Of a stretch of DNA of 27,085 nt, positions 8,935-19,071 are shown one piece after another. The stretch comes from Isoetes engelmannii (lineage: Eukaryota > Streptophyta > Lycopodiopsida > Isoetales > Isoetaceae). Both the position numbers and the translations under genes were made by a program. The stretch's first letter is position 1, and each line of letters starts with the position of its first letter. The notes beneath the pieces were generated by a model. It searched no databases and was not told where the DNA came from. It saw only the letters and a list, made by a program, of their open reading frames with translations. The stretch lies in assembly GCA_011763485.2 (NCBI GenBank), contig JAANSK020092241.1, positions 1 through 27,085 on the forward strand, given 5' to 3'.

Positions 8935-9024
8935 AACATGTAAAGAACATAAAAGATCAAGGTCAGAAGCTCAAGCTTAGAGAATGCAAAAGAAACATGT
9001 AAAGAACATAAAAGATCAAGGTCA
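8935..9024. repeat. 31-bp direct repeat, period 59
   Basis: The sequence beginning AACATGTAAAGAACATAAAA is at 8935-8965 and 8994-9024 without mismatch. Confidence 0.9.
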
Positions 9025-9171
9025 AAAGCCCGAGTGCCACATATAAGCTAGGACGAGCTCCAAAATGACGCTTGAGTGTTGATCTTAGCACCTTCAGATA
9101 ACAAAAGAACGGAGCTGCAGAGGACGAACAAAAAATAGGCTGGAAAGTTACCAATACGTGGCAATTACTAT

Positions 9172-9209
9172 CAGAATGGCAACCCGATTGTCATCGGGTT
9201 GCCATTCTG
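9172..9209. repeat. Perfect 17-bp hairpin with a 4-nt loop
   Basis: CAGAATGGCAACCCGAT (9172-9188), TGTC loop, then the exact complement (9193-9209). No T-run follows, and it is unlikely to be a terminator in a eukaryotic context. Confidence 0.95.
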
Positions 9210-9409
9210 GATTAGAATGATCGCTTGCGATTGGCACTAAATTAAGAATGGAGAAGCCACTTTCCTTGACGTGATGTGGAATGGAAGAGGGGAGGCCACT
9301 CTCCACCTGCTAAATCCGGAATGAAAGGGGAGGGGCCAGCAAGAGTGGGGAAGAGGGGGCCAACAAGAGTGACTTCCCCCCTTCCATTCGGTAGCGTCGA
9401 GCAAACTTC

Positions 9410-9498
9410 CACCTGCTTCACAAGTTTTGTTTACCATGTTTTGATCCAGTTAATTTCACCTGCTTCACAAGTTTTGTTTACCCTGTTTTGATCCGGTT
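9410..9498. repeat. 42-bp tandem duplication
   Basis: Copies at 9410-9451 and 9457-9498 begin CACCTGCTTCACAAGTTTTG and differ at two bases. The period is 47. Confidence 0.95.
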
Positions 9499-9635
9499 TG
9501 CTGACGTAACGTGCATTGGAGGGTTGCCCTCCTTATTCAAAAGTTAGTTGTAAATTGGGGTGAGTAAATCTGTGGCCCAACTCTTAGGGTCATTTGGTAG
9601 GGATAGGAAAGTTTGGTTGATGCTTGATAGAGTGT

Positions 9636-9769
9636 GAGGGTCGAGGAAATACACATCACACCCATGTATGATAAAAGGCTGCTAATGGCATGTGGCTAGA
9701 GGGAGGGTCAAGGAAATTCACATCACACCCATGTATGATAAAAGGCTGCTAATGGCATGTGGCTAGAGG
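9636..9769. repeat. 67-bp tandem duplication
   Basis: Units 9636-9702 and 9703-9769 (GAGGGTC-AGGAAAT-CACATC...) differ at two bases, so the duplication is recent. Confidence 0.95.
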
Positions 9770-10546
9770 GAGGGGAAGTCGGGTAGATGGGCCAGCTCGT
9801 GGCCCAGGAAGCACCTCCACGTGAAGCTTTCCATCGTCTTCAAGATGCTCAAAAAGCTTGGATGGAGTCGAAGGGTGCTCGAGGTGTTGTTCCTCTACGG
9901 TATTCCATGGTTGAAGTGACAGTTGTGACAGGCCGACCACTATAGTCTCTACGACCATTGTAAAATACAATGTAATGGAATTACTTATGAATAAAAATTT
10001 AGCGCAGATTAGCACTTTCTAAACATATATAATTTATATTGTCCATTATGGACGTCCACGTGGCAAAAAAACTCGCGTTCTAATACATGTTCTCCGCCGC
10101 AATCCATCTGCACCTTAAATTGACACGTATTTGTTTAGGCGGCAAAAGGCTCGGATCTCAAGAACGCATGTCGGTCAGTCAGGTACTCAAAGCTTAACGC
10201 AGATTTACACGCCATAGCCAGGACGTTGGAGGTCGGAACACATATCGGTCAGGTATTCCTGTTTCGTCCTTCACGATTTCTCGTCTTTGGGGTTTCAGAT
10301 TTGGCAAGAAATTGGATGAGAATAGAGTGAATGCAGCTTGAATTTAACCAAGATTTACCTCAGATCCAGAGAACATCAAGCGATCCTCATCGCTATGTCT
10401 AAAGTCCTCATCGCTATGTCTTTAGATGCGTTTGCCGCATGTATCATAGGTTTCGGGAAGCTCATAAGCCAGTGTTCACAAGCACTAGGAATATCCTGCA
10501 GCTGGCCACATGATCTGATTATTAGGGGGGCTCAATTTGATTTTGA
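9770..10546. other. Spacer, includes a 17-bp duplication
   Basis: No supported gene. TCCTCATCGCTATGTCT occurs at 10384-10400 and 10405-10421, period 21. A T/C-rich segment at 10255-10310 could be a leader for the ORF that follows. Confidence 0.5.
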
Positions 10547-11186
10547 GCTATCGAATCAGATGATGTTTTAAGTTCCTCCAATGGCATTGCAGATAACTCA
10601 GCTGTTTATGATCCTTCAAGCACTCTTTTGGTATGCATTATTTCTGCATTGCTTTGGATTTGAAAATGCTAGAATGTTATGCTTTTTGTTTCTTTTGCTC
10701 TGAGAATAAACCCATGTTTGGGGACAGAAGAAAAGATAGAAGGTAAATCCTATATCTCCATAAGCAAGAACCCTATATCGGAGCTGGTTTTTGGACCAGC
10801 GGAACTTTGAAATTAAACCCATTGTTGTTGGGCAAAAGAAAGAGTCTGGTGGGCGCTAAACAAGCACAAAAGCTTCATTTGACAAATCATCTGCTAAAAT
10901 GAAGTGGCGTTGGCACCAAGAATTAGGTTAAGATTTGACTGCGGGGCTCTGTTTACTCTGTGTTTTGGTGCATTCTTTACTTAATCTCTCTGCTAAAGGA
11001 AATAGAAGTATGAACATGTCGTGTGTATATAAAAGAACGAAATAGGAAAGTTTGTATTAAATGTTTCTGATTGGAAAAGTTCGTATTAAATGCTTCTTAT
11101 TCCTTTTTTTACAGGCAAATAAAATACGATTGCTAGTTTTTGGAATCATGGAATCACAGCACAACATGGATTATAATCTTCTATAG
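10547..11186 (+). CDS. Weak candidate two-exon ORF, unrecognised
   Basis: Exon-like segment 10547-10630 (AIESDDVLSSSNGIADNSAV then YDPSSTLL) ends at a donor, TTG/GTATGC. A T-rich tract and ACAG precede 11115, where an in-phase segment reads ANKIRLLVFGIMESQHNMDY and stops at 11184-11186. The 484-nt intron and phase 0 agree. No start codon is seen before 10547 in this frame (a TGA is at 10544), so another upstream exon would be needed. No domain is recognised. It could be a chance pairing of splice-like sites. Confidence 0.22.
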
Positions 11187-12385
11187 GAAGGCATCGGCAC
11201 CAACATGACAAGTTTTGGAAAATGGTACATGTTCCTGTTTCTATATACTCTTGCTAGCAATTTCAAATACTCTTGCCGTACTGTATATGAAAGGCAGTTT
11301 TGGTCTGTAGAAATTTGTCTGCACTGGATTATAAGTTTATGGTGAAAGATGATTTTCATTGAAGGTGGAAAGATGGAATATGAGTTGGATTTAAAGAGTG
11401 AATGCTTTTGCTATGGTCTTTTGCTTCACCCTTTGATGTGCATATTTGAAAAAGAAGTATACAAATTTTGGGCAAATATTATTCTTTCAGGAATTGAGAA
11501 GGTGATTTGTATATTCTGGTGGTCTGGCATATGCATTGCTAAAAGGTTACTTTAGGGAAGCTTAAGTCATTTGAATTGGACATGTGAATACTGACAAAGC
11601 ACAAGGTTATACCAAGAACAATTGTTGTAACTCATTTACTAAGTGAGTTTCAATATGTTGCAGGTTACAAACATAGTTAGGCTTGAATATCCTTGCTAGA
11701 GCAAGAAAATAAACTATTGGATATGACTATTATGCTGGGTGCAGAATCAAAATTGAGAATCAAATTTGAGACACTTAGAAAAGGTAGACTATACGATATC
11801 CGGAGAAATTAAGATATGGATTTTTGACAAATTATTATTAATCATAATTTGGATGCGAACACTAACAATGCATTGAAGTTAATTTGGATGCTAACACTAA
11901 CAATGCATTTGGACGATTTGAAGTAGATCTTGATCAGATATGTGCTCTTACACGCATCTATTTGGATGCATGTGAAAAAACATCCAATATCCTCGATACC
12001 TGATAACTTTTGCGCCGAGTATCTTATACACAAGATGGCCTTCGCACTGGCCGAACAAAAGAAATGGTCGCGATAAATTTCTTGTATTTACATAAAGATA
12101 ACATTTCAATGGATTCTTGTTGTGCTTATTACCTTTCGACTCGCTAACCAAGGAAAACACCACGTCATTTCCAATAACATTTTTTTCACACTTCATCTAA
12201 GGCGTCTCGATAGGCAATGAAGACGTATCAAAAGTCTCACACGTCCTTTTTGGTAAAAAAAACCGAGTGAAAAAAATAGTGAGAATTACTAACATATACA
12301 ACTTCAACCCTATCCTTGAATGGAAGCAAATATGGACTTGGACTGGGATGAGTTACTTCATCCTAAACGGGCAATATTTTGGTAG
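11187..12385. other. AT-rich spacer with a 29-bp duplication
   Basis: AATTTGGATG-GAACACTAAC-type sequence occurs at 11846-11874 and 11881-11909 with a single difference. Acceptor-like tracts (for example TTCTTTCAG near 11485) are present but no coherent coding segment is seen. Confidence 0.5.
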
Positions 12386-12568
12386 CAGATTCTTCACAGG
12401 TGTCTCCGGGTTAATGTGATTGTCCATAGGTTGGAACCTAGAGTATCAAATCTATGTCTATGCCCAGAATGCAAGCGTGGAGCTGAGGCCATTGAGCATT
12501 GGTTTTTCATGTGTAGCCACCTTAGACGTGTATGGGATCGATTGTTCTCCTTTTTTAAGTCTTATTAA
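12386..12568 (+). pseudogene. LINE 3' end relic: RT zinc-knuckle domain (zf-RVT)
   Basis: The frame reads QILHRCLRVNVIVHRL, then NLCLCPECKRGAEAIEHWFF and MCSHLRRVW. CPEC...H-x4-C, followed by a Trp, is the zinc-binding reverse-transcriptase motif at the C-terminus of plant LINE ORF2. A stop at 12566-12568 breaks it; the family normally continues. Downstream sequence to about 12860 ends in an A-rich tract (AAAAAATAAAATAAAA), consistent with the element's 3' tail. It lacks the reverse transcriptase upstream, so this is a 5'-truncated dead copy. Confidence 0.8.
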
Positions 12569-12860
12569 CAAATCAACAAGTGCTTTTGGTAATTTACCCC
12601 AGTACTTGGATGAAGTTACAAAGCTAGGCTTTTCATCTAACATCAAATTTGTTGCTTTGGACGATTTAGAAAAGCCGAAGACTGCTGGTCTTCAAAGGTC
12701 TGGATATGGAAAATGACCGTGTTCTTCAGTATGCTCAAGGTGCTGATTGCTAAGACTTATCATTGTTCGTCACTTGCCCCTCGTATTAAGAGGTGCTCGA
12801 TCTTTGAGGAGTATTTAGATGTGCGCAAGCTTGACGTCCTTCAACAAAAAATAAAATAAA
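12569..12860 (+). mobile_element. Probable LINE 3' UTR with A-rich tail
   Basis: The segment follows the zinc-knuckle relic and finishes in an A-rich tract at 12845-12860. Non-LTR elements end in this way. I did not find a clear target-site duplication. Confidence 0.4.
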
Positions 12861-13099
12861 ATTATATGTGACTTAATCTTCAATGATGTCCCCAACTTTT
12901 GTCTTTTCTTGCTCTTCGCTAGGGGGGAGGGAGTGTGTCCATTGGCTGTGCACATAAGCGCCAAACCAAAATTACAGTCATGAAAGCAAGTCAATGCCTA
13001 TGCATATGATAGGGCAACATGCCCAACGAGAAGTGCTATATAACAAACTTAGCCGCTCGCCAATTTAACAGCGCCACCTCAAATTATAAGGTGTCAAAC

Positions 13100-13164
13100 C
13101 AATGGGGGTACTGGTACCACCAGGGCTGCAGTGGCAGCCCCCTAGGATATCAGGGTACCCATTG
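13100..13164. repeat. Imperfect hairpin, ~30-bp arms
   Basis: CAATGGG pairs with CCCATTG at the base, and GGGCTGC / GCAGCCC closes a 4-nt loop at the tip. The intermediate stem is imperfect but contains matching GGTAC elements. The shape resembles a pre-miRNA or MITE. Confidence 0.75.
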
Positions 13165-14132
13165 AATGCTGCCATGAAGGCCATGCAAAACTTGAAGGAT
13201 AAACAATTCTTTTTTTAAATATAAAGATGATCATATCTTTTTTACAACAATATTTAATTTGATAACAATGTTCAAAAGTCATTGGAATATTCCTACAATT
13301 ATTTTAGCACAGTAAAAAGTGGAACATTTACAAACTGAAACATTTACATAAATCTGGACCGAAAAACGAGTTTCCAAAGTTGATATCGCAAGGTAGACAT
13401 CTGCACATACACAAAAATTTATTATTATAATCAGAAGCTGAAAAGTAGGTTTATTGCAATAGCACAAGCACGCTTACCAAACATGCAAATCTGATGATGC
13501 TGCTGGAAGAAAGCATGGTTATGGATAACTGCAACAAATAGTACAGTAGAAGATGTTAGAAGAAAGCATGATTCCGAACAAACTGATCACACTTTTAATC
13601 TAATGATGCTGGACTCATCACACGTCAAATCTGATGATGCTAGAAGGAAGCATGATTCTAGACAAACTGCAAAAAACAATACAGTAGAGAACTTGCAACA
13701 GAAAAGGAGAGAGAACAATATGAAATATAGTGCAACAAAAATTGATAAGAACTTAACTTGGCACATGCACATATGCAGAATAGATCTAAGCTTGATTATG
13801 CAGAATAGATCGAAGCTTGATTTCTTCATTGTACCACGTGCATGATTATGTCAGTCTCGACTTAGGTTCCATAATCCAATGATAACCCTTTGTTGGAGTA
13901 TCTCCACACACGCAAACTGTGATATTTAATGCCCAAAAATTTCTCCAATTGACATGCATGCCAAAATACATCAATGATTGTGCATGATTATCATTTCCAG
14001 AAAAAAGTCTTAAAAGGGTATCAGATTTCTACAGCTTAAACAGCTAAGCCTCAAATTAGACGAATTTCACAACCAAGTTAGTTAACTTGGCCTGTCTGAT
14101 TTAATGGCGCACATATCTCTAACATATCTTAC
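13165..14132. other. AT-rich spacer with diverged duplications
   Basis: A ~70-bp unit starting CAAATCTGATGATGCT occurs at 13486-13556 and, diverged, at 13626-13693. ATGCAGAATAGATC-AAGCTT is doubled near 13774-13822. No coding segment is supported. Confidence 0.6.
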
Positions 14133-15468
14133 TATGTACTCTTCCAGGTGCACCACAGCTGTTGCCATTAAAAGACGAATGCAGATTATAAAAGAGTCAA
14201 GTTGAATAAGCAATCCATCCAACTACAATACGAGAATCACTCTTTGAGATTATTTAAATAAGCCTCTAAGCTTGCCTTAGAGGATACATTTGTTCTAAAC
14301 TCTTTACTGTCCGCATACTTACTGCTTGCTGAAAATCTCTTTTTTTCTACCATATAACATAACTATCAAGAAGAGAAAAGAATAGGGCCAGAATTCATAT
14401 AACTAAAACATAAACACGATGTCTTGCCCGTTTAAAAGCTAAAGTAGAGGCTAGTGTACTTGCAAAAGGATTCAAGGCATGAAACGTTATGAGATAATCA
14501 TAAAATGAAGAATGGTCATGATCTAAAACACATGGTACCTATATTAACATGAGTGGCTTCATGAACTTTGACATCATTTTGATACTGCAGTTGAAATGTA
14601 TATCTTTGTCTTAGCAGAAAGTTCAAGGTACCCCTCTATATGATCCTGCAAACAAAAGATATTAAGCTTGTTCAGTTCAGGTGACTTTGCACATGGAAAT
14701 ACTTGCAAAAATTACTACACTTTGCACATGGAAATACTTGCAAAAATTACTACCAGATGAAGTAAGAATTATCTTGAACCTATTGTACAGTATACCTGTG
14801 GCATATAACAAATTTAAGGCAATGCCTTTCTCCTGTTTCATTTTCGAAAGCTTCTCACCTGCATAAATTTTGGAAGTAGAGGGTTAGTCCCTGTGTATGT
14901 TTTAATCATCAATAATTGTAATAACATAAGTATCCATAAGTATAAAGGCATTGCCTACCTCCAGGCATCCATGTTCTGCAGACAGAATCATGCATCTTCA
15001 TGCTGCTAACGGCTGTATTTGATTCCAATAACAACAAAGGCTTTGCTCATTGACTTCCTTGTGATGATGAATAGGAGAACCAGTAAAGGTTATCATATAT
15101 TAACATAAGCAGTCGTATAAAGTAGTATAAATAATAAAGGCAGGAATAGAATGTGTATATTAACCTGAATCAGTACCATAGAGAGATCAGATTGGCAAAT
15201 TTGTGGGCAGCCAAATCAATGTCCAAATTCTGTGGTAGATTGCCATGTTTAGTAAAAAATCAAAGGCATGAACAAAATCAATAGTAAACTAATATTCAGA
15301 TAAAAAAGAAGGCAGGAAAAATAATCTGTGAACAACGTAGAGTAAAACTAGATTTAAAGACATGAATCAAAAGAGAGAAAACAAAACAGGCTATATGTTT
15401 TTTACCATCGGTTTGGTCTTGGAGTGGTATGAGCCAGTGAAATTGGAAGTGTCTTCTGCAAAGGACAT
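14133..15468 (-). CDS. Candidate multi-exon gene, unrecognised
   Basis: Several minus-strand segments look like real exons. (a) 15468-15406, MSFAEDTSNFTGSYHSKTKP plus M, ends at ATG/GTAAAA. (b) 15229-15177, after CCACAG, reads NLDIDLAAHKFANLISL plus TG, before GTACTG, and is in phase with (a). (c) A segment ending at 14959 before GTAGGC reads SMKMHDSVCRTWMPGG. (d) 14858-14796, after TTATGCAG, reads EKLSKMKQEKGIALNLLYAT before GTATAC, and is in phase with (c). (e) 14645-14574, after TTTGCAG, reads DHIEGYLELSAKTKIYISTA. (f) 14158-14133 reads VVHLEEYI before GTAAGA. The b-to-c and d-to-e joins do not keep frame as I read them, so the model is incomplete or the gene is decayed. The composition suggests a helical, soluble protein. 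Confidence 0.35.
14684..14753. repeat. Perfect 35-bp tandem duplication
   Basis: Units 14684-14718 and 14719-14753, beginning ACTTTGCACATGGAAATACT, are identical. The array lies in the presumed intron between exon-like segments d and e of the candidate gene. Confidence 0.97.
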
Positions 15469-16415
15469 GATCCTGATCATTTTCAGATGCCATCAGTTGC
15501 AAAGTTCATCATCAAGACACCACTCTGTTTGCAGAAAAGAAATGCATTAATACAAGCACTGTTTTACCATTATCGAGTTGAGCTGAGCTTTAGGGCTGAG
15601 AGGACATTACTTGGGCAAGCTTTGGCGAACATTTCCGGAGCCGAGCTTAGGCGCTTCCCAGCCTTCAAACCTTGGTACGAAATTTTTTTGGGGTAAATTC
15701 CACGTCCGCAAATAGTTGTTTCCACGTCCGCGAACGGATTTTTCTAGGCCGCCAATAGCCCGTGCGCAGCCAATGGCGGCCCTCCCCTATCATGTATGTA
15801 ATCCATGTAAAAAAAATTTGATCCAGTTTGACAAAATTTGAACCTGTTTGCCAAATGTAGCCCCTCGGCCAGGGAAGCTTGCATACCAGCTCAAAAATCC
15901 AAAATCAAGCAAGGGAGAAAAAAATAAAGGGGAAAGCTCAAGTTAGCGCGGGTAGTAGCTTCCGGAGCAAATGCTAGAATAGAATAGAATATATTCGAAT
16001 CATTATCTAACTCTATGTCCATACCCCAAATGTCAATCATTATCTAACTCTATGTCCATACCGGTAAAAGCTTCAAGATATCCTTCATAATTTGGCTCTC
16101 TACGGATGAACAGATAGCAACATGAATGCTTGATCTAATATGTTCTGCAAGTACCAGGATACATCCACTTATTCCTGCACTCATATTTCTAGTAGATGGC
16201 TGATTCATGGCTGCTACTTGGCTAATTCACGGCTGCTAGAGGGGACGGAAGGCTTCAAAGGGAAAAGAGGATGCCTATCTAATGAAGACAGTTTAGCGCA
16301 GAGCGTGAAATTACCCGCATATACACCATGGATGTATAATCTTTCATGACAAGACGCTGAATAGCAATGTCCTTTCTGGATCAAAGAATTCCGTTTGTCT
16401 TTGCCATCACTTGAT
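15469..16415. promoter_or_regulatory. Shared upstream region of two divergent genes
   Basis: This region lies between the minus-strand candidate gene and the plus-strand PPR gene. It contains a GGCCGCCA / TGGCGGCC hairpin (15747-15781) and a repeated TCCACGTCCGC near 15709-15731. A 28-bp direct repeat, starting AATCATTATCTAACTCTATG, lies at 15998-16025 and 16035-16062. ATGs at 16140 (69 codons) and 16367 (15 codons, overlapping the PPR start) could act as upstream ORFs on the PPR mRNA. No clear TATA box stands out. Confidence 0.4.
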
Positions 16416-18326
16416 ATGCTTGCTGCCAGCTACAGAGGTAAGTTCCTTTCATTACTGTCTTCACATTCTTATAAATACATGGTTGTTTTTCCGATGCCCA
16501 AAGAAAACCGTGAAACATTAGCAGATATTGCTTTCAGCAATCCGGCTTGCGTAATTCCAAATGAGGACATGGGCATTGTAAAATTGCAAGATATAATAGA
16601 TGTCGATCATATTGCTGGCCTTCTGCAGAAATTTGCCAATGCTAGGGCCCTCCTGGATGGCAAGCGCATCCATGACCATATTGTGAAGAATGGCTTATCA
16701 CAAGATAGGTTTTTAGGCAATCTACTTATACACATGTATGGAAAATGTGGCGCTCTGGAAGAGGGAATGAAGGTGTTCCAAGGAATGCAAAAAAAGAATT
16801 CTTTTTCTTGGAACATCATCATTGCAGCATATGCACAACATGGGCTTTTGGAAGAGGCTAGACATTTATACCATCAAATGCCCCAGCAAAATGTTGTAGC
16901 AGGGAACACCATGATCGCAGCCTATGCTCAACAGGGACAGATCAAAGAAGCCCTCCAAATTTTGCAGGAGTTGCCATGTCCTAATGTAATTTCATGGACC
17001 ACTATGATGGCATGTTATGCGCATCAAGGGCAGCTCGAACAGGCTCTTGCTTTCTTTGAACATATGCCTTGTCGCAATGTGATATCTTGGAACACAGCAA
17101 TTGCAGCATGCTTACAACATGGGGAAACTGATAAAGCAATTGATCTGTTTTGGAGAATGCCAGAACATAATGTCGTTTCATGGAATGCTATAATTTCAGC
17201 TTTTACTCAACAGGGAGATCTTGAACAAGCTCTCACCTTGTTTCAACAAATGCCTGAACAGGATGTGGTTTCTTGGAATGTGATGATCACAGCCTATGCA
17301 CAATATGGGCAGCTTGGCGAGGCTATACAGATGTTTGACCAGATGCCTTGGCGGAATGTAGTCTCCTGGAATACAATGGTTGCAGCATATGTGCAGCATG
17401 GGTACTTCAAGGAAGCTTTCCACCTTTTCCAACAAATGCCTCAATGGGATTCAGCGTCATGGAACACCATCATTGCAGCATTTGTTCAGTATGGCCAGCT
17501 TGATGAAGCCACTGACCTACTTTTCCAAATGCCTCATAAGGATGTAATTTCATGGAATGCCCTCATATCAGCCTATGCACAACAAGCAGAGGTTAATCAG
17601 GCATTTTGTTTCTTTCAAGGAATGCAAAATGACTCTATAAGACCAGATAAAGTTACTTATATAAGCCTTGTTGATGCATGTGCTAAAGCATCAGCTTTAG
17701 TTCAAGGGAAACGTATGCATGCCCATATCATAAATGGTGGATTTCAAAAGGATGTGACTATTTCCAATGCCCTTGTAAATATGTATGGAAAAAATGGATA
17801 TTTAAGAGATGCCTGCTCAGTTTTTGATAAAATGTCAACACAGAACACAGTGTCATGGAATACCATAATAGGGGCACTTGCCCAGCATGGACATGGCAAT
17901 GAAGCAATTAAAATGTTTACAAAAATGAAGCTTAGTGGGGTTTTGGTTGATATTGCAACTTTTGTTAATCTTCTTTCTGCTTGTACTTATGCAGGGTTGA
18001 TTGAGGAGGGGTGTCATTATTTTGTATCCATGGGAAGGGAGAGTCTCATTTTCCCAATGATAGAGCATTATAACTGCTTCATAAACCTTCTTGGTAGAGC
18101 TGGACAATCAGGTGAGGCAGAAGTTTTAATTTATGATGCACCATTTGAAGCTGATATAACATGTTGGAGAGCCTTGCTTGGTTCATGTAGAGTTTATTCT
18201 AGTGTTGCACAGGGAAGGCGTGCTGCCAAGCATGCCTTCAAGTTAGATTCACAAAATGCATCATCTTATGTACTACTGTCAAACATTTATGCTGCAGGTG
18301 AATGGTTAGACGAGATGATTGAATAA
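16416..18326 (+). CDS. PLS-class PPR protein with tandem S motifs, truncated E domain
   Basis: A 636-residue, intronless PPR protein, likely imported into mitochondria or plastids to bind a specific RNA. The ATG at 16416 is the first in frame; an in-frame TAG lies at 16362. The N-terminus is Ser/Lys-rich and could be a transit peptide. A first S motif (residues 98-128) precedes eight back-to-back 31-residue S motifs (129-376, typically VVSWNxMIxAYAQxGQ). Then come a P1-L1-S block, P2, L2, S2, and the start of E1 (TCWRALLGSCR, SSYVLLSNIYAAGEW). Residues 5 and last of the S array are mostly N/N and N/D with one T/N, which under the PPR code predicts a pyrimidine-rich target. The protein stops inside E1: E2 and DYW are absent, so any C-to-U editing would need a partner. 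The TAA at 18324 may be a recent truncation. Confidence 0.93.
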   Translation: MLAASYRGKFLSLLSSHSYKYMVVFPMPKENRETLADIAFSNPACVIPNEDMGIVKLQDIIDVDHIAGLLQKFANARALLDGKRIHDHIVKNGLSQDRFLGNLLIHMYGKCGALEEGMKVFQGMQKKNSFSWNIIIAAYAQHGLLEEARHLYHQMPQQNVVAGNTMIAAYAQQGQIKEALQILQELPCPNVISWTTMMACYAHQGQLEQALAFFEHMPCRNVISWNTAIAACLQHGETDKAIDLFWRMPEHNVVSWNAIISAFTQQGDLEQALTLFQQMPEQDVVSWNVMITAYAQYGQLGEAIQMFDQMPWRNVVSWNTMVAAYVQHGYFKEAFHLFQQMPQWDSASWNTIIAAFVQYGQLDEATDLLFQMPHKDVISWNALISAYAQQAEVNQAFCFFQGMQNDSIRPDKVTYISLVDACAKASALVQGKRMHAHIINGGFQKDVTISNALVNMYGKNGYLRDACSVFDKMSTQNTVSWNTIIGALAQHGHGNEAIKMFTKMKLSGVLVDIATFVNLLSACTYAGLIEEGCHYFVSMGRESLIFPMIEHYNCFINLLGRAGQSGEAEVLIYDAPFEADITCWRALLGSCRVYSSVAQGRRAAKHAFKLDSQNASSYVLLSNIYAAGEWLDEMIE

Positions 18327-19071
18327 AATAATATTGGAAGCATTATGTGAAACACTGAGCACTAACACGTTGATGTTATATTAGAACACTTCTTCTGCTG
18401 TAGTGACTCCTTGCCAGGAGTAACAACTATCAGAATCCTGGACGTGTCTTCATACCAAGTATCAGATATTCTTTCCTGCGCAATGCTGCTGCAGGCGAAA
18501 ATTTAAATTAATTTGTGAACCCCATAGTTTTGTAATGCATGGAAATTTATGCTGCCAACATGATATTATCTAAGATTTGATTCATATTCTAATTTCCAAA
18601 AGGTATTGTTGTACAACTAGGCAACCGTGCCAAGAAACAATGGTAGTACCATTGTTGAACAAGAAAGATAGAAAGAGCTGGTGCTTACAGATTGTGCCTG
18701 CTGAAAATAAAATAATCCTTGATCTCCAAACCCGGTGCCAGATCAATACCCATCATGCTTGTCATGTTGCAAACCTAGTATTAAAATTGAACCATCAACC
18801 TAGTTAGCTCATATAGTGGCAATTCTACTCTCTTTCCACTGTGGCATTCCTTGCTTATAAAACATGTTAAAATTGCTTGTTTATGCTGAAGTCTGTAGAC
18901 TCTTGGAAAAACACATAGGCCCAGATATCTAAAATATATATTGCTTTATAAAACTAAAAAGACCTAGTTTTCCTAAAAGTAAAAACAATGTATTGGGTTA
19001 AAAATGTTGCCATTTACTTGCCAAGTTGTTGGTTTCCACTTGTAGCGAGGGTAATACAAGTATATCATTAT
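18327..19071. other. Convergent spacer, no gene seen
   Basis: This lies between the 3' ends of the PPR and MACPF genes. No remnant of E2 or DYW motifs (for example HPxxxxIYAxLxxL) follows the PPR stop in any frame I read. AATAAA-like strings are present on both strands, as expected for converging 3' ends. Confidence 0.6.

Noticed and set aside
16395-16415. PPR start upstream at 16395
   Set aside because: That position is TTG, not ATG. The first in-frame ATG is at 16416.
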